Origin: Paenibacillus bovis
GTDB taxonomy: Bacteria; Bacillota; Bacilli; Paenibacillales; Paenibacillaceae
Direction of reading: 5' to 3'
Assembly: GCF_001421015.2 (NCBI RefSeq)
Contig: NZ_CP013023.1
Coordinates: forward strand, 2,597,501 to 2,661,500
Length of the DNA: 64,000 nucleotides
Shown here: positions 27,167-36,498 of the stretch, in pieces
How the letters are laid out: every line of letters starts with the position of its first letter
How positions within the stretch are numbered: the first letter of the stretch is position 1
Notes under the pieces: generated by a model
What the model was told of the DNA's origin: nothing
What the model saw: the letters and a program-made list of their open reading frames with translations, nothing else
Databases searched by the model: none
Translations under genes and position numbers: made by a program

Positions 27167-27384
27167 TGAGTCCGGTTGCTGCTTGATAGGAATATCGTAT
27201 GCTGCTGCTAATTATGCTGTCTGCTCTGCAGGCATTAGAATTTGGCAGCAGTTTAGCGTATACTAATAGATAGTAAGCTTTGAATAAATGATTGGGAATA
27301 GTAGTCTTCTTTTCGTAATTTTCCGAATGAAGCGGTACTGTTTTTCGTTTGTTTACAGCAGTAATATGCAGGAGGTTTTGAATT

Positions 27385-28728
27385 GTGTCAGAATTTCAAA
27401 AGGTAACCGTGATTGGTGCAGGATTAGCAGGTAGCGAGGCGGCCTGGCAAATTGCCAGTCAGGGGATACCGGTAACATTATACGAAATGCGTCCGGTTGT
27501 AAAAACACCGGCGCACCATACAAACCAGTTTGCAGAATTGGTATGCAGTAACTCGCTGCGTTCCAATACCCTTGCGAATGCGGTTGGCGTTATGAAGGAA
27601 GAAATGCGTATGCTGAATTCACTGGTTATTGGATCGGCAGACCGTAATGCTGTACCCGCTGGTGGCGCATTGGCAGTAGACCGTGATGGATTCTCCGGAG
27701 AAATCACATCAACGCTGCATAATCATCCACTGGTAACGGTATTAAATGAAGAAGTACAGGAGATTCCAACTGACGGTATTGTTGTGATTGCAACAGGTCC
27801 ATTGACTTCTCCAGCACTTTCCCAGCAGATTCAATCCCTTCTGGGTGAAGAATATTTCTATTTCTATGATGCAGCAGCACCAATTATCGAAAAAGATTCG
27901 ATTGATATGAATAAAGTTTATCTGGCTTCCCGCTATGATAAAGGCGAAGCTGCTTACCTGAACTGCCCAATGAACGAAGAGGAATTCAATGCGTTTTATG
28001 AAGCTCTTGTAGGTGCAGAGACGGCGCAGCTAAAAGAGTTTGAAAAAGAGATTTATTTTGAAGGCTGCATGCCGATCGAAATCATGATGAAACGTGGCAA
28101 ACAGACTGCTCTATTTGGTCCTATGAAGCCGGTAGGCCTGGTTAACCCGCATACCGGAGAGCTGCCTTATGCAGTTGTACAGCTGCGTCAGGATAATGCA
28201 GCAGGTACGCTTTACAACATGGTTGGCTTCCAGACTCACCTAAAATGGGGAGAGCAGCGCCGTGTATTCTCCATGATTCCTGGTCTGGAAAATGCAGAAT
28301 TTGTTCGTTATGGTGTTATGCATCGTAATACCTTTATCAACTCTCCGCGTCTGCTGGAGCCAACATATCAGCTGAAGAGTCAGCCGCGTATTTTCTTTGC
28401 CGGTCAGATGACAGGTGTAGAAGGTTACGTAGAATCTGCAGCATCCGGTATGATCGCAGGGATGAATGCTGCTCGTCTGGCTAAAGGCGAAGAATTAATT
28501 CAACTGCCGCAAGAGAGCACATTGGGCAGTATGGCTTATTATATTACCCATGCTGATCCAGATCATTTCCAGCCGATGAATGCCAACTTTGGTCTTTTGC
28601 CAAAACCGGAAAAGAAAATCCGTAACAAAAAAGAGAAAAATGAGATGCTTGCACAGCAAGCGCTGGATAGCATTAGACAATTTTTCGAGCTGGAAGAGTC
28701 GGTACAAGAGCCTGCTCCTGCAGAGTAA
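27385..28728 (+). CDS. trmFO: tRNA m5U54 methyltransferase TrmFO (folate/FAD-dependent)
   Basis: TrmFO makes ribothymidine 54 of tRNA using methylenetetrahydrofolate and FADH2. The 447-residue protein starts at GTG after AGGAGG and shows the dinucleotide fold [16 protein letters not shown], the [12 protein letters not shown] motif and the C-terminal [18 protein letters not shown]. It has the usual length. In B. subtilis codV (xerC) follows, but here hslV comes next after only 141 bases. Confidence 0.97.
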   Translation: MSEFQKVTVIGAGLAGSEAAWQIASQGIPVTLYEMRPVVKTPAHHTNQFAELVCSNSLRSNTLANAVGVMKEEMRMLNSLVIGSADRNAVPAGGALAVDRDGFSGEITSTLHNHPLVTVLNEEVQEIPTDGIVVIATGPLTSPALSQQIQSLLGEEYFYFYDAAAPIIEKDSIDMNKVYLASRYDKGEAAYLNCPMNEEEFNAFYEALVGAETAQLKEFEKEIYFEGCMPIEIMMKRGKQTALFGPMKPVGLVNPHTGELPYAVVQLRQDNAAGTLYNMVGFQTHLKWGEQRRVFSMIPGLENAEFVRYGVMHRNTFINSPRLLEPTYQLKSQPRIFFAGQMTGVEGYVESAASGMIAGMNAARLAKGEELIQLPQESTLGSMAYYITHADPDHFQPMNANFGLLPKPEKKIRNKKEKNEMLAQQALDSIRQFFELEESVQEPAPAE

Positions 28729-28869
28729 ACGTATTTATTATTGCGGGATCTAAATAAGGCTCTATAGGTAGTAGCCAACACTGTATCCGGCTACTGGATT
28801 CGTATCCTATAGGCGCAGTCCGCTGGATAACCCAACTATATGGACAAACAATGAACAGGAGGGAAAACA

Positions 28870-29412
28870 ATGGATCTCTCATTTCACGCAACGACCATAT
28901 GTGCTGTACGTCACAATGGAAAAGCTGCAATTGCCGGTGACGGACAGGTGACTTTTGGACAAAATGTAATTATGAAGCAGCATGCCAAAAAAATTCGTCG
29001 TCTTTATCGCGGACAGGTACTTGCCGGTTTCGCAGGCTCGGTTGCAGACGCAATCACCCTGTTTGAAAAGTTCGAAGCCAAGCTGGAGGAGCATCACGGC
29101 AATCTTCAGCGGGCAGCTGTCGAGCTGGCCAAGGAATGGCGTTCTGACAGGGTGCTCCGCAAACTGGAAGCTCTGCTGATCGTTATGGATAAAAGCGGAA
29201 TTCTGCTTATTTCGGGCGGCGGTGAAATTATTGAGCCGGACGATGATGTTATTGCTATTGGTTCCGGTGGTAATTTCGCCCTGTCGGCAGCGCGTGCCCT
29301 AAAGCGTCATGGCAAAGATCTCGAAGCCAAGGATATCGTCGAAGCATCCCTGAATATTGCTGCCGAGATCTGTGTATATACCAACCACAATATCATCGTA
29401 GAAGAATTGTGA
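28870..29412 (+). CDS. hslV: HslV/ClpQ (CodW) peptidase subunit of ATP-dependent protease
   Basis: The 180-residue proteasome-beta-like peptidase forms a double hexamer with the HslU ATPase. Family segments are [40 protein letters not shown] and [17 protein letters not shown]. The N terminus reads [13 protein letters not shown]. The Thr8-Thr9-Ile segment aligns with the mature N terminus of E. coli HslV, so a short leader may be removed. Unlike B. subtilis CodW there is no Ser at position 2. AGGAGGGAAAAC precedes the only plausible ATG. Confidence 0.96.
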   Translation: MDLSFHATTICAVRHNGKAAIAGDGQVTFGQNVIMKQHAKKIRRLYRGQVLAGFAGSVADAITLFEKFEAKLEEHHGNLQRAAVELAKEWRSDRVLRKLEALLIVMDKSGILLISGGGEIIEPDDDVIAIGSGGNFALSAARALKRHGKDLEAKDIVEASLNIAAEICVYTNHNIIVEEL

Positions 29413-29498
29413 GCCTGGCCGGTGCGGTCCGTACTCTACTTGCAGGGGCGGGACGCGCCGGTTTTTGTTTATGAATTTATGGATACGGAGGGAACAAG

Positions 29499-30908
29499 AT
29501 GAATAATGATCATAATGCATTGACACCGAGACAGATTGTGGCTGAATTGGATAAATATATTGTTGGACAGAAAAAGGCTAAAAAGTCGGTAGCTGTTGCA
29601 CTTCGTAATCGTTATCGCCGCAGCCTGTTGGAGGAAGACGTACAGGATGAGATTGTACCCAAAAATATTCTGATGATTGGTCCTACAGGTGTAGGTAAAA
29701 CAGAAATTGCCCGCAGACTCGCCAAACTCGTGCATGCGCCATTTATCAAAGTGGAGGCTACCAAGTTTACAGAAGTCGGTTATGTAGGCCGTGACGTGGA
29801 ATCTATGGTTCGTGATCTGGTAGAGACTGCGATCCGTATGGTCAAGCTGGAACGTACCGAGCAGGTGAAGGATAAAGCTGAAGAAGCTGCCAATGAACGT
29901 ATCGTACGTATTCTGGTACCATCGTCCAGCAAATCCAAAATGCAGCGCAATCCTTTTGAAATGCTGTTTGGAGGCAATAATAATCAGCCTGAAGAGCCGG
30001 TAGAACATACCACAGACGATTCTTCTATACAGGAAAAGCGCCGTCAAGTGCGGTTTGAACTTTTGTCCGGCAAGCTGGAAGATCAGATTATCGAAGTAGA
30101 AGTGGAAGACAGCACGCCGAATATGATGGATATGTTCATGGGTCAAGGGAATGACCAGATGGGCATGAATATGCAGGAAATGCTGGGAAGCTTTTTGCCG
30201 AAGCGGATGAAAAAGCGCAAGCTGACGATCAAGGAAGCACGCAAGGTACTCACCCAGCAGGAAGCCAACAAGTTGCTCGATATGGATGATGTAACCCAGG
30301 AATCACTGCGTCGTGCCGAACAGACCGGGATTATCTTTATTGACGAGATTGATAAAGTAGCCAGTGCCGGCCGTGGCTCGGGTCCTGATGTATCCAGAGA
30401 AGGCGTACAGCGTGATATTCTGCCGATCGTGGAAGGCTCTACGGTAATGACCAAGTATGGAGCCGTAAAAACCGATTATATCTTGTTTATGGCTGCCGGT
30501 GCTTTTCATACAGCCAAGCCATCTGATCTAATTCCTGAATTGCAGGGACGTTTCCCGATTCGGGTAGAGCTGGAAAGTCTGACATTGGAGGACTTTGTTA
30601 GTATTCTAAAAGAGCCCAAAAATGCGCTGACGCAGCAGTATACTCATCTGCTGCGCTCCGAGAATATCGAATTGGAATTCGCTGAAGGCACGATCGAAGA
30701 GATTGCAGGCATCGCTGCTAGCGTTAATCAGAATACCGAGAATATCGGAGCACGCCGTCTGCATACGATTATGGAGAAGCTCCTGGAGGATCTTTCATTT
30801 GAGGCTCCTGAATTGACGCTGGAACGGTTTGTGATTACACCGCAATATGTTCAGGAGAAACTCAAAGATATTGCCCAGGATCGTGATTTAAGCCAGTATA
30901 TTCTCTAA
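29499..30908 (+). CDS. hslU: HslU/ClpY (CodX) unfoldase ATPase
   Basis: This 469-residue AAA+ ATPase unfolds substrates and feeds them to HslV. It starts with [20 protein letters not shown] and has Walker [19 protein letters not shown], the pore loop [11 protein letters not shown], an I-domain with Met-rich insertion (about 140-245), Walker [13 protein letters not shown], and sensor/arginine motifs in [12 protein letters not shown]. It lies 86 bases after hslV. A strong terminator follows, and codY, the expected next gene, is missing. Confidence 0.97.
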   Translation: MNNDHNALTPRQIVAELDKYIVGQKKAKKSVAVALRNRYRRSLLEEDVQDEIVPKNILMIGPTGVGKTEIARRLAKLVHAPFIKVEATKFTEVGYVGRDVESMVRDLVETAIRMVKLERTEQVKDKAEEAANERIVRILVPSSSKSKMQRNPFEMLFGGNNNQPEEPVEHTTDDSSIQEKRRQVRFELLSGKLEDQIIEVEVEDSTPNMMDMFMGQGNDQMGMNMQEMLGSFLPKRMKKRKLTIKEARKVLTQQEANKLLDMDDVTQESLRRAEQTGIIFIDEIDKVASAGRGSGPDVSREGVQRDILPIVEGSTVMTKYGAVKTDYILFMAAGAFHTAKPSDLIPELQGRFPIRVELESLTLEDFVSILKEPKNALTQQYTHLLRSENIELEFAEGTIEEIAGIAASVNQNTENIGARRLHTIMEKLLEDLSFEAPELTLERFVITPQYVQEKLKDIAQDRDLSQYIL

Positions 30909-30984
30909 ATAATTAAAACCTTTCTCACAATAAGCCGAGAAAAGGAAGTCTAGGAATAGGATATAATCGAAATACCGTTTTTTA

Positions 30985-31029
30985 GGAAAAAGGTGGGGTG
31001 CTTGTTTTACAAGTTCCCCGCCTTTTTCC
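30985..31029 (+). terminator. Rho-independent terminator after hslU
   Basis: A 14-base stem GGAAAAAGGTGGGG/CCCCGCCTTTTTCC (one wobble pair) has an inner CTTG/CAAG stem. It closes the trmFO-hslVU unit and insulates the fla/che operon. Confidence 0.9.
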
Positions 31030-31078
31030 TATGTTTTCATAAGTGCGAAAATTGTATGATGAATATAACAAAAAGAGC

Positions 31079-31106
31079 TACACGATTACAAAAGGTAATC
31101 CGATAT
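31079..31106 (+). promoter_or_regulatory. Candidate SigD-type promoter upstream of the fla/che operon
   Basis: TCCGATAT (31099-31106) matches the SigD -10 consensus GCCGATAT in seven of eight bases. TACA (31079-31082) lies 16 bases upstream, in place of TAAA with 15. It faces flgB from about 670 bases away. In B. subtilis the operon has a SigD promoter besides the main SigA promoter. Confidence 0.35.
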
Positions 31107-31351
31107 AACAATGAGTGCGTATCAACTGGTAATACAGAAATAGGGATAGCATTTTTCCAAGGTTTACGTTATGATAATTGCATTTGCGTAAATGCGCAAA
31201 TGAGCTCATGAAAACCATAAATGATTGTCTCAAGATTGATAAAAGTCGAACTTTTTCCAGAAAATAGAAGTGTTCGCTACTTTGATCGCAATAAATTAAC
31301 CGCCAGTAAGTAATCCGCACTAGGCTATAGGGTACATGAATTATTACTGAT

Positions 31352-31383
31352 AATGGAAAAACCAAGGTTTTAAGCCATTTTTT
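31352..31383 (+). terminator. Terminator-like hairpin in the hslU-flgB gap
   Basis: AATGG and AAAACC pair with GGTTTT and CCATT and are followed by six T. No gene ends nearby on the plus strand, so it may end a small RNA or attenuate read-through into flgB. Confidence 0.4.
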
Positions 31384-31557
31384 CAGGACGAAACTACTGT
31401 CCTGGTTATATTCCTTCCTCCACCAATGCACTCAAAACTACTGATTACAATTACCAATTAAATGCATTAAAACCAACGAATTGATACTAATATCTGCTAT
31501 ATTTGTCATAAAAGTTATATTAAATGGAATAAATTATTTAAAAAATGACAAAAAGCG

Positions 31558-31569
31558 AGCGTATACGCT
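31558..31569. repeat. Perfect 12-base palindrome
   Basis: AGCGTATACGCT is its own reverse complement, lying about 200 bases before flgB in AT-rich DNA. It has the size of a dimeric regulator half-site pair; the binding protein is unknown. Confidence 0.45.
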
Positions 31570-31772
31570 AAAAGATAGTCCTTTATTCTCATTGTGTTAT
31601 AACCTGTTCTCTAGGAAACTTATGGTATTAAATCATTAGGAAATATGACGCAGAAACTTAGTAAACCAAACAATAAATCGCAATGTTTGTCGAATGAAGG
31701 CGTGAAATGAAAAAATATGAGATTATATCCCATATTTTAGAATATAATTACAGACTGAAAGAGGTGACGTGA

Positions 31773-32186
31773 GTGAATTTGCTGAATGATGTGGGATTTC
31801 GCAGATTGGAAGGTGCTATCAATGCTTCCAACCTGAGACAACAAGTAATCACCAACAACATTGCCAACGCAGATACACCTTACTTCAAACGTTCCGACGT
31901 TTCTTTTGAAAACATGCTTCAAACCCAAATGGATGGTACAGACGGATCTATCCATGGTACCACTACCAATCCTCGTCATTTCCAGATCGGCTCTACCGGT
32001 GATGTACCACAAGCCATGATCACCTCGGATAACAGCACAGTGATGAATAACAACCTTAACAACGTAGACATGGATTCCGAAATGACCAGCCTGGCTGAGA
32101 ACCAGCTTCGCTATAATGCTTACATCGAGCAAGTGAACCACCAAATCAAAATGATGCGTACTGCAATTCAGGGCGGAGGAGCGTAA
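31773..32186 (+). CDS. flgB: Flagellar basal body rod protein FlgB
   Basis: This 137-residue proximal rod protein is exported through the flagellar type III apparatus. It has the N-terminal rod/hook motif TNNIANADTPYFKRSDVSFE and the C-terminal helix NAYIEQVNHQIKMMRTAIQG. It starts at GTG after GAAAGAGGTGACG. It is the first gene of the fla/che operon; flgC follows after two bases. Confidence 0.96.
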   Translation: MNLLNDVGFRRLEGAINASNLRQQVITNNIANADTPYFKRSDVSFENMLQTQMDGTDGSIHGTTTNPRHFQIGSTGDVPQAMITSDNSTVMNNNLNNVDMDSEMTSLAENQLRYNAYIEQVNHQIKMMRTAIQGGGA

Positions 32187-32188
32187 TC

Positions 32189-32638
32189 ATGAAAATTAGC
32201 AACAGCTTTGATATCAGTGCTTCGGCACTAACAGCCCAACGGCTGCGGATGGACGTCGTATCTTCTAACATTGCGAATGCGGAGACAACAAGAGCCAAGA
32301 TCGAAAACGGAGAAGCGGTTCCTTATCGTCGCAAAGAAGTTGTACTTTCAACCAACAAACCGGCGTTTGCTGATGCACTGAATTCTGCAATGAATGGTAA
32401 TAACGGAGTTAACGGTGTAAAAGCGGTAGCGATTCAGGAAGACAAGGAACCATTTAAACTCGTATTTAATCCTACACATCCGGATGCTGACAAAAACGGA
32501 TATGTAAAAATGCCAAATGTCGATACTCTAAAAGAAATGGTGGACATGATATCAGCTTCGCGTTCATATGAAGCTAACGTAACTGCATTGAATGCCTCGA
32601 AGGCAATGATTACCAAGGCTTTACAAATTGGTAAATAA
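32189..32638 (+). CDS. flgC: Flagellar basal body rod protein FlgC
   Basis: This is a 149-residue proximal rod subunit with SSNIANAETTRAKIENGE near the N terminus and the conserved C-terminal helix MISASRSYEANVTALNASKA. The start ATG follows GGCGGAGGAG from the end of flgB. Normal length. Confidence 0.97.
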   Translation: MKISNSFDISASALTAQRLRMDVVSSNIANAETTRAKIENGEAVPYRRKEVVLSTNKPAFADALNSAMNGNNGVNGVKAVAIQEDKEPFKLVFNPTHPDADKNGYVKMPNVDTLKEMVDMISASRSYEANVTALNASKAMITKALQIGK

Positions 32639-32668
32639 TGAGTGAAAAAATGGAAGGTGGGGTAATTA

Positions 32669-32983
32669 ATGATAGAAAACATGATGTTTAATGGAATGTC
32701 CGCTGCATCGCCGCTGCAAATGAATTCAGGAGCTGCACAGGTACAGGAAACACCAGGACAGGCTATGGAACAGTTTGGTTCTTACCTGCAGGACGCAATT
32801 AGCCAGGTAGGCGCTCAGGAACAACAGGTACACAAAATGAATGACCAGTTTCTGGTAGGTAAAGTCGATGTGGATCAACTGATGATCGCTTCGGAGAAAT
32901 CTATGCTCGGTCTGCAGCTTACGGCTCAGGTTCGAAACAAAGCGATTGAAGCTTACCAAGAAATTATGCGCACACAGTTATAA
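32669..32983 (+). CDS. fliE: Flagellar hook-basal body adaptor FliE
   Basis: The 104-residue protein joins the MS ring to the rod. The C-terminal half shows FGSYLQDAISQVGAQEQQVH and the typical end LMIASEKSMLGLQLTAQVRN then KAIEAYQEIMRTQL. A GGAAGGTGGGG site precedes the ATG. Confidence 0.96.
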   Translation: MIENMMFNGMSAASPLQMNSGAAQVQETPGQAMEQFGSYLQDAISQVGAQEQQVHKMNDQFLVGKVDVDQLMIASEKSMLGLQLTAQVRNKAIEAYQEIMRTQL

Positions 32984-33028
32984 GATGGTTGATATGTTTC
33001 ATAGCAAAGTTTCGAATGGGGTGACGTT

Positions 33029-34630
33029 GTGAATGAGAGAGTTGCCCAGTATAGAGATAAAATTGTCCAATACTGGAGAAAATTCAACAAAAATCAGAAA
33101 ATACTACTGATATCAACACTGGCCTTCATCATCATTGCAATTGTAGTACTGACCATACAATTTTCCAAAACAGAATACGAGGTTGCTTTCCAGGACCTTG
33201 ATGCTGCAGATTCCGCGGCAGTTATGGAATACTTGACCGGACAAGGGATCCCTTACCAGTTAAGCCAGGATGGTAAAAGTATTTCAGTGCCGACAGAAAG
33301 TGCAGCCCAGGCAAAAGTTGCAGTAGGATCTCAGGGACTGATCGAGAACGGTTCGATCGGTTTTAGCGAATTTAACACAAGTTCTTCCGCTATCGGTATG
33401 ACCGATAATGAATTCAACGTAAAATACAACAACGCCCTGAACGGCGAGGTATCTCAACTGCTTCGCAACATGAATGGTGTTGAAAATGCAAAAGTATTGA
33501 TTAACCTTCCTGAAGAAAGCCTCTTTGCTGCTACAGAAGATCAGGATACAGCTACAGCCTCTGTAGTGATGCAGTTTAAACCGGGAGTCCGCCTTACACA
33601 GGAAGCGATTGACGGTTATTTTAACCTTGTAAGTACAGCAGTACCTCGCCTTCCGATTGAAAATATTACAATTACCAATGGTACAGATGGAAGTGAACTG
33701 GTCTCCACGGTCAAAGGTGGCAGAGCAGGAAATCTGATCGGTGCAGTACAGGACAATATGGCTTTACAAAAGAAATACGAGTCTGACGTAGAGAATAACA
33801 TAAGACAATTCTTGGCCAGACTGGTAGGACCTGAACGGGTCAATGTTCTTGTAAATTCCACATTGAACTTCGATCAGAAAACATCCAAAGAAGACCTCGT
33901 AGAGCCTGTAGATGAAGAAAACATGAAGGGCATCGAGATCAGCGCCCAGGAAATTCAGGAATCCTACACAGGTACAAGCACTCCTGACAGCGGCGTAGCC
34001 GGAACAGGAAGCACAGACACTCCAACATATCCGGGTGGATCATCCTCCGGTAATAACGAATCCGAAAAATCGCAAAGCACGATCAACTACGAAGTCAACC
34101 GGATTCATAATGAAATTGCAGACAGCCCATATCATGTACAGGATCTGGCTGTTACTGTAGCCATTGAACCGAATCCAAATTTGACTGCTGATGCACAAAC
34201 TGCTTTAAATCAACAAATCCAAGGTATGCTGCAAAGCATTGTAAGAGCTTCACTTGCAGAAAATGGAATTGATTATACAACTAATGCACAGGCACTTCAG
34301 GGCAAAGTCAATGTTATTTCACAAGCATTTGCTACTAATGAAACAACGGATGAAGGATTCTTCGCTTCCAACATGAACTGGATTATCGGTGCTGCAGCAG
34401 CTCTGGTACTGGGTATTATCGGATTTATCATTTATCGTCGTCGTAAACAGCAGCAGCTGGCTGAAGAAATGGGAGAAGATATTATGCTTCCTCCAGTTAC
34501 AGAACTTCCTTCTATTAGTTTGGATAACTTGACCAACGATAGTCAGGTACGCAAACAGCTCGAATCACTGGCGAAAAAGAAACCGGACGAATTCGTAAAT
34601 CTGCTGCGTACATGGCTCGCTGACGAATAA
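33029..34630 (+). CDS. fliF: Flagellar MS-ring protein FliF
   Basis: FliF forms the membrane-embedded MS ring on which the flagellum is built. The 533-residue protein has a membrane helix at about 27-46, the secretin-like ring-building domains with FSEFNTSSSAIGMTDNEF and GVENAKVLINLPEESLF, a variable Ser/Thr/Gly loop at about 315-345, a second membrane helix at about 449-470, and a cytoplasmic C-terminal FliG-binding tail. It starts at GTG after GGGGTGACGTT. fliG follows after 13 bases. Confidence 0.97.
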   Translation: MNERVAQYRDKIVQYWRKFNKNQKILLISTLAFIIIAIVVLTIQFSKTEYEVAFQDLDAADSAAVMEYLTGQGIPYQLSQDGKSISVPTESAAQAKVAVGSQGLIENGSIGFSEFNTSSSAIGMTDNEFNVKYNNALNGEVSQLLRNMNGVENAKVLINLPEESLFAATEDQDTATASVVMQFKPGVRLTQEAIDGYFNLVSTAVPRLPIENITITNGTDGSELVSTVKGGRAGNLIGAVQDNMALQKKYESDVENNIRQFLARLVGPERVNVLVNSTLNFDQKTSKEDLVEPVDEENMKGIEISAQEIQESYTGTSTPDSGVAGTGSTDTPTYPGGSSSGNNESEKSQSTINYEVNRIHNEIADSPYHVQDLAVTVAIEPNPNLTADAQTALNQQIQGMLQSIVRASLAENGIDYTTNAQALQGKVNVISQAFATNETTDEGFFASNMNWIIGAAAALVLGIIGFIIYRRRKQQQLAEEMGEDIMLPPVTELPSISLDNLTNDSQVRKQLESLAKKKPDEFVNLLRTWLADE

Positions 34631-34643
34631 GAGGTGAACGGGA

Positions 34644-35657
34644 TTGGCAAAGGGGACAGCTCCACTGAGCGGACGGCAAAAGGCAGCCATTTTACTGGTT
34701 GCCTTGGGTCCCGAAGTATCTGCTCAAATATTTAAACACCTACGTGATGAAGAAATTGAACAGCTTACACTGGAAATCGCCAACGTACGCAAAGTAGACA
34801 GCGGCGACAAAGACACCATTATTTCCGAGTTCCATCAGATTTGTCTGGCACAGGAATACATTTCCCAGGGCGGTATCAATTACGCCAAGGAAATCCTGGA
34901 AAAAGCACTCGGTGAAAATAAAGCACTTGAAGTAATCAATCGTCTGACAGCAACTCTTCAGGTTCGACCTTTCGACTTTGCTCGCAAAGCAGATCCAAGT
35001 CAAATTCTGAACTTTATCCAGAACGAGAATCCACAGACGATTGCATTGGTACTATCTTATCTGCAGTTTGAGCAGGCAGCTTCTATTCTGTCCTCGCTCC
35101 CCCAGGAGAAACAGGCTGAAGTTGCACGCAGAGTCGCTGTTATGGACAGTACTTCACCAGAGATCATAGCCCAGATCGAACGTGTACTGGAACAAAAGCT
35201 TTCTTCTACAGTGACACAGGATTATACAAATGCAGGCGGTATCGAATCGATCGTACAGATTCTGAATGGCGTCGATCGCGGTACAGAAAGAACCATTCTC
35301 GATTCCCTGGAAATTCAGGATCCGGAATTGGCAGAAGAAATCAAAAAACGGATGTTTGTTTTCGAAGATATTGTCAATGTCGACAACCGTTCGATTCAAC
35401 GTATTATTCGCGATTTGGAAAACGCAGATTTGCAGCTGGCACTCAAAGTGGCCAGCGAAGATGTACGGGAAGCAGTATTCGGCAATATGTCCAAACGTAT
35501 GGCCGATACTTTCAAAGAAGAAATGGAATTTATGGGTCCTGTACGTCTTAAAGATGTAGAGGAAGCGCAAAGTCGTATTGTAGGCATTATCCGTAGACTC
35601 GAAGAATCCGGAGAAATCATCATAGCTCGTGGCGGAGGAGATGATATCATTGTCTAA
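34644..35657 (+). CDS. fliG: Flagellar motor switch protein FliG
   Basis: FliG couples stator movement to rotor turning. The 337-residue protein starts at TTG after AAGAGGTGA, with LSGRQKAAILLVALGPEVSA at the N terminus, the EHPQ-like ENPQTIALVLSYL motif in the middle domain, and the C-terminal torque helix MKKKMFVFEDIV-type region (KKRMFVFEDIVNVDNRSIQ). Its end overlaps the start of fliH. Confidence 0.97.
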   Translation: MAKGTAPLSGRQKAAILLVALGPEVSAQIFKHLRDEEIEQLTLEIANVRKVDSGDKDTIISEFHQICLAQEYISQGGINYAKEILEKALGENKALEVINRLTATLQVRPFDFARKADPSQILNFIQNENPQTIALVLSYLQFEQAASILSSLPQEKQAEVARRVAVMDSTSPEIIAQIERVLEQKLSSTVTQDYTNAGGIESIVQILNGVDRGTERTILDSLEIQDPELAEEIKKRMFVFEDIVNVDNRSIQRIIRDLENADLQLALKVASEDVREAVFGNMSKRMADTFKEEMEFMGPVRLKDVEEAQSRIVGIIRRLEESGEIIIARGGGDDIIV

Positions 35658-36498
35658 TTTGATAAAATCATCCCAATATATTCCGGTTGAAATCCTCAAA
35701 AAACTGGATCTCAGCAAAGATCATTTTAGACCTACAGATCTGGCGGCGGGTGCGAATCAGCAGATTCCGCATATTGTATATGACCAGCCGCGGATTGATG
35801 AACAAACCGTTTTACTAAAAGAACAAATGCTTGCGGATGCTCGTGAATTCGCAGAACGTCAGGTACGTGAAGCTGCCGAAGAGGCAGAGCGTATCCTTCA
35901 AAATGCACAGGAAATGATTGCTTCCTGGTGGGATGAACGACGTGAACAAGACGAGCATCTGATCGAAGCAGTAAAAGCTCAAGCATTCCAGGAAGGCTAT
36001 GAGGAAGGACAGCAACGTGCAGAGACTGAGATGCAGCAGCGCATTAATGAGATGATGCAAGAAGCTCAGACGGTACTGTCCCAAGCTTATGAAGCCAAGG
36101 AACAGATTATTCAGGAAGCGGAACCATTCCTTGTGAATCTCAGCTGTGGAATTGCAGAAAAAGTAATCGATCGGGAACTGGCTGATCAACAAGAGCTGGT
36201 CCTTTCCCTTATCAAAAAGACACTTGCCCGCAAACGGGAACAGGGACTGATCACATTATGTGTGAATCCTTCCCAATTTGATTTTATCCATGCGGCAAGA
36301 GAAGAATTGGTATTGGCTATTGATTCTCAAGCAGAACTCCAGATTCTCCCTGATGCTACAGTTCGTGATCGCGGCTGTGTAATCCGCTCTGCATTCGGTA
36401 GTGTGGATGCTCGTGTGGATACCCAGCTGGCAGAACTGAAAAAGGAACTTCTTCGTTTGGCACTTCACGATGAAGAGAGAGGTAATGCAAATGTCTGA
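35650..36498 (+). CDS. fliH: Flagellar assembly protein FliH
   Basis: FliH holds the FliI ATPase and brings cargo to the export gate. The protein is Glu/Gln-rich and helical with a long central coiled coil (about 45-150) and a C-terminal domain with LSCGIAEKVIDRELADQQEL and DRGCVIRSAFGSVDARVDTQ. The start is uncertain: TTG at 35650 has GGAGGAG at nine bases; ATG at 35641 is too near that site; GTG at 35629 is also in frame. With the TTG it has 282 residues and overlaps fliG by eight bases. Confidence 0.92.
   Translation: MSNLIKSSQYIPVEILKKLDLSKDHFRPTDLAAGANQQIPHIVYDQPRIDEQTVLLKEQMLADAREFAERQVREAAEEAERILQNAQEMIASWWDERREQDEHLIEAVKAQAFQEGYEEGQQRAETEMQQRINEMMQEAQTVLSQAYEAKEQIIQEAEPFLVNLSCGIAEKVIDRELADQQELVLSLIKKTLARKREQGLITLCVNPSQFDFIHAAREELVLAIDSQAELQILPDATVRDRGCVIRSAFGSVDARVDTQLAELKKELLRLALHDEERGNANV

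Larger units (their letters stand above)
30909..31772. other. Non-coding gap hslU-flgB with several dyads
   Basis: These 864 bases lack a credible gene and are strongly AT-rich from about 31440. They hold the hslU terminator, a possible SigD promoter (31079-31106), perfect inverted repeats at 31181-31202 and 31384-31405, a terminator-like hairpin at 31352-31383, and a 12-base palindrome at 31558-31569. A TATAAT at 31743-31748 lies before flgB but has no good -35. The codY gene usually found here is absent. A 117-codon reverse frame (31078-31431) has no ribosome site. Confidence 0.6.

Noticed and set aside
27202..27251. Imperfect dyad after topA as terminator
   Set aside because: CTGCTGCTAATT and AATTTGGCAGCAG pair only with a bulge around a 25-base loop, and no T-run follows.
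31078..31431. Reverse 117-codon frame in the hslU-flgB gap
   Set aside because: GTG start with no ribosome site, irregular composition, and it crosses all the hairpins of the gap.
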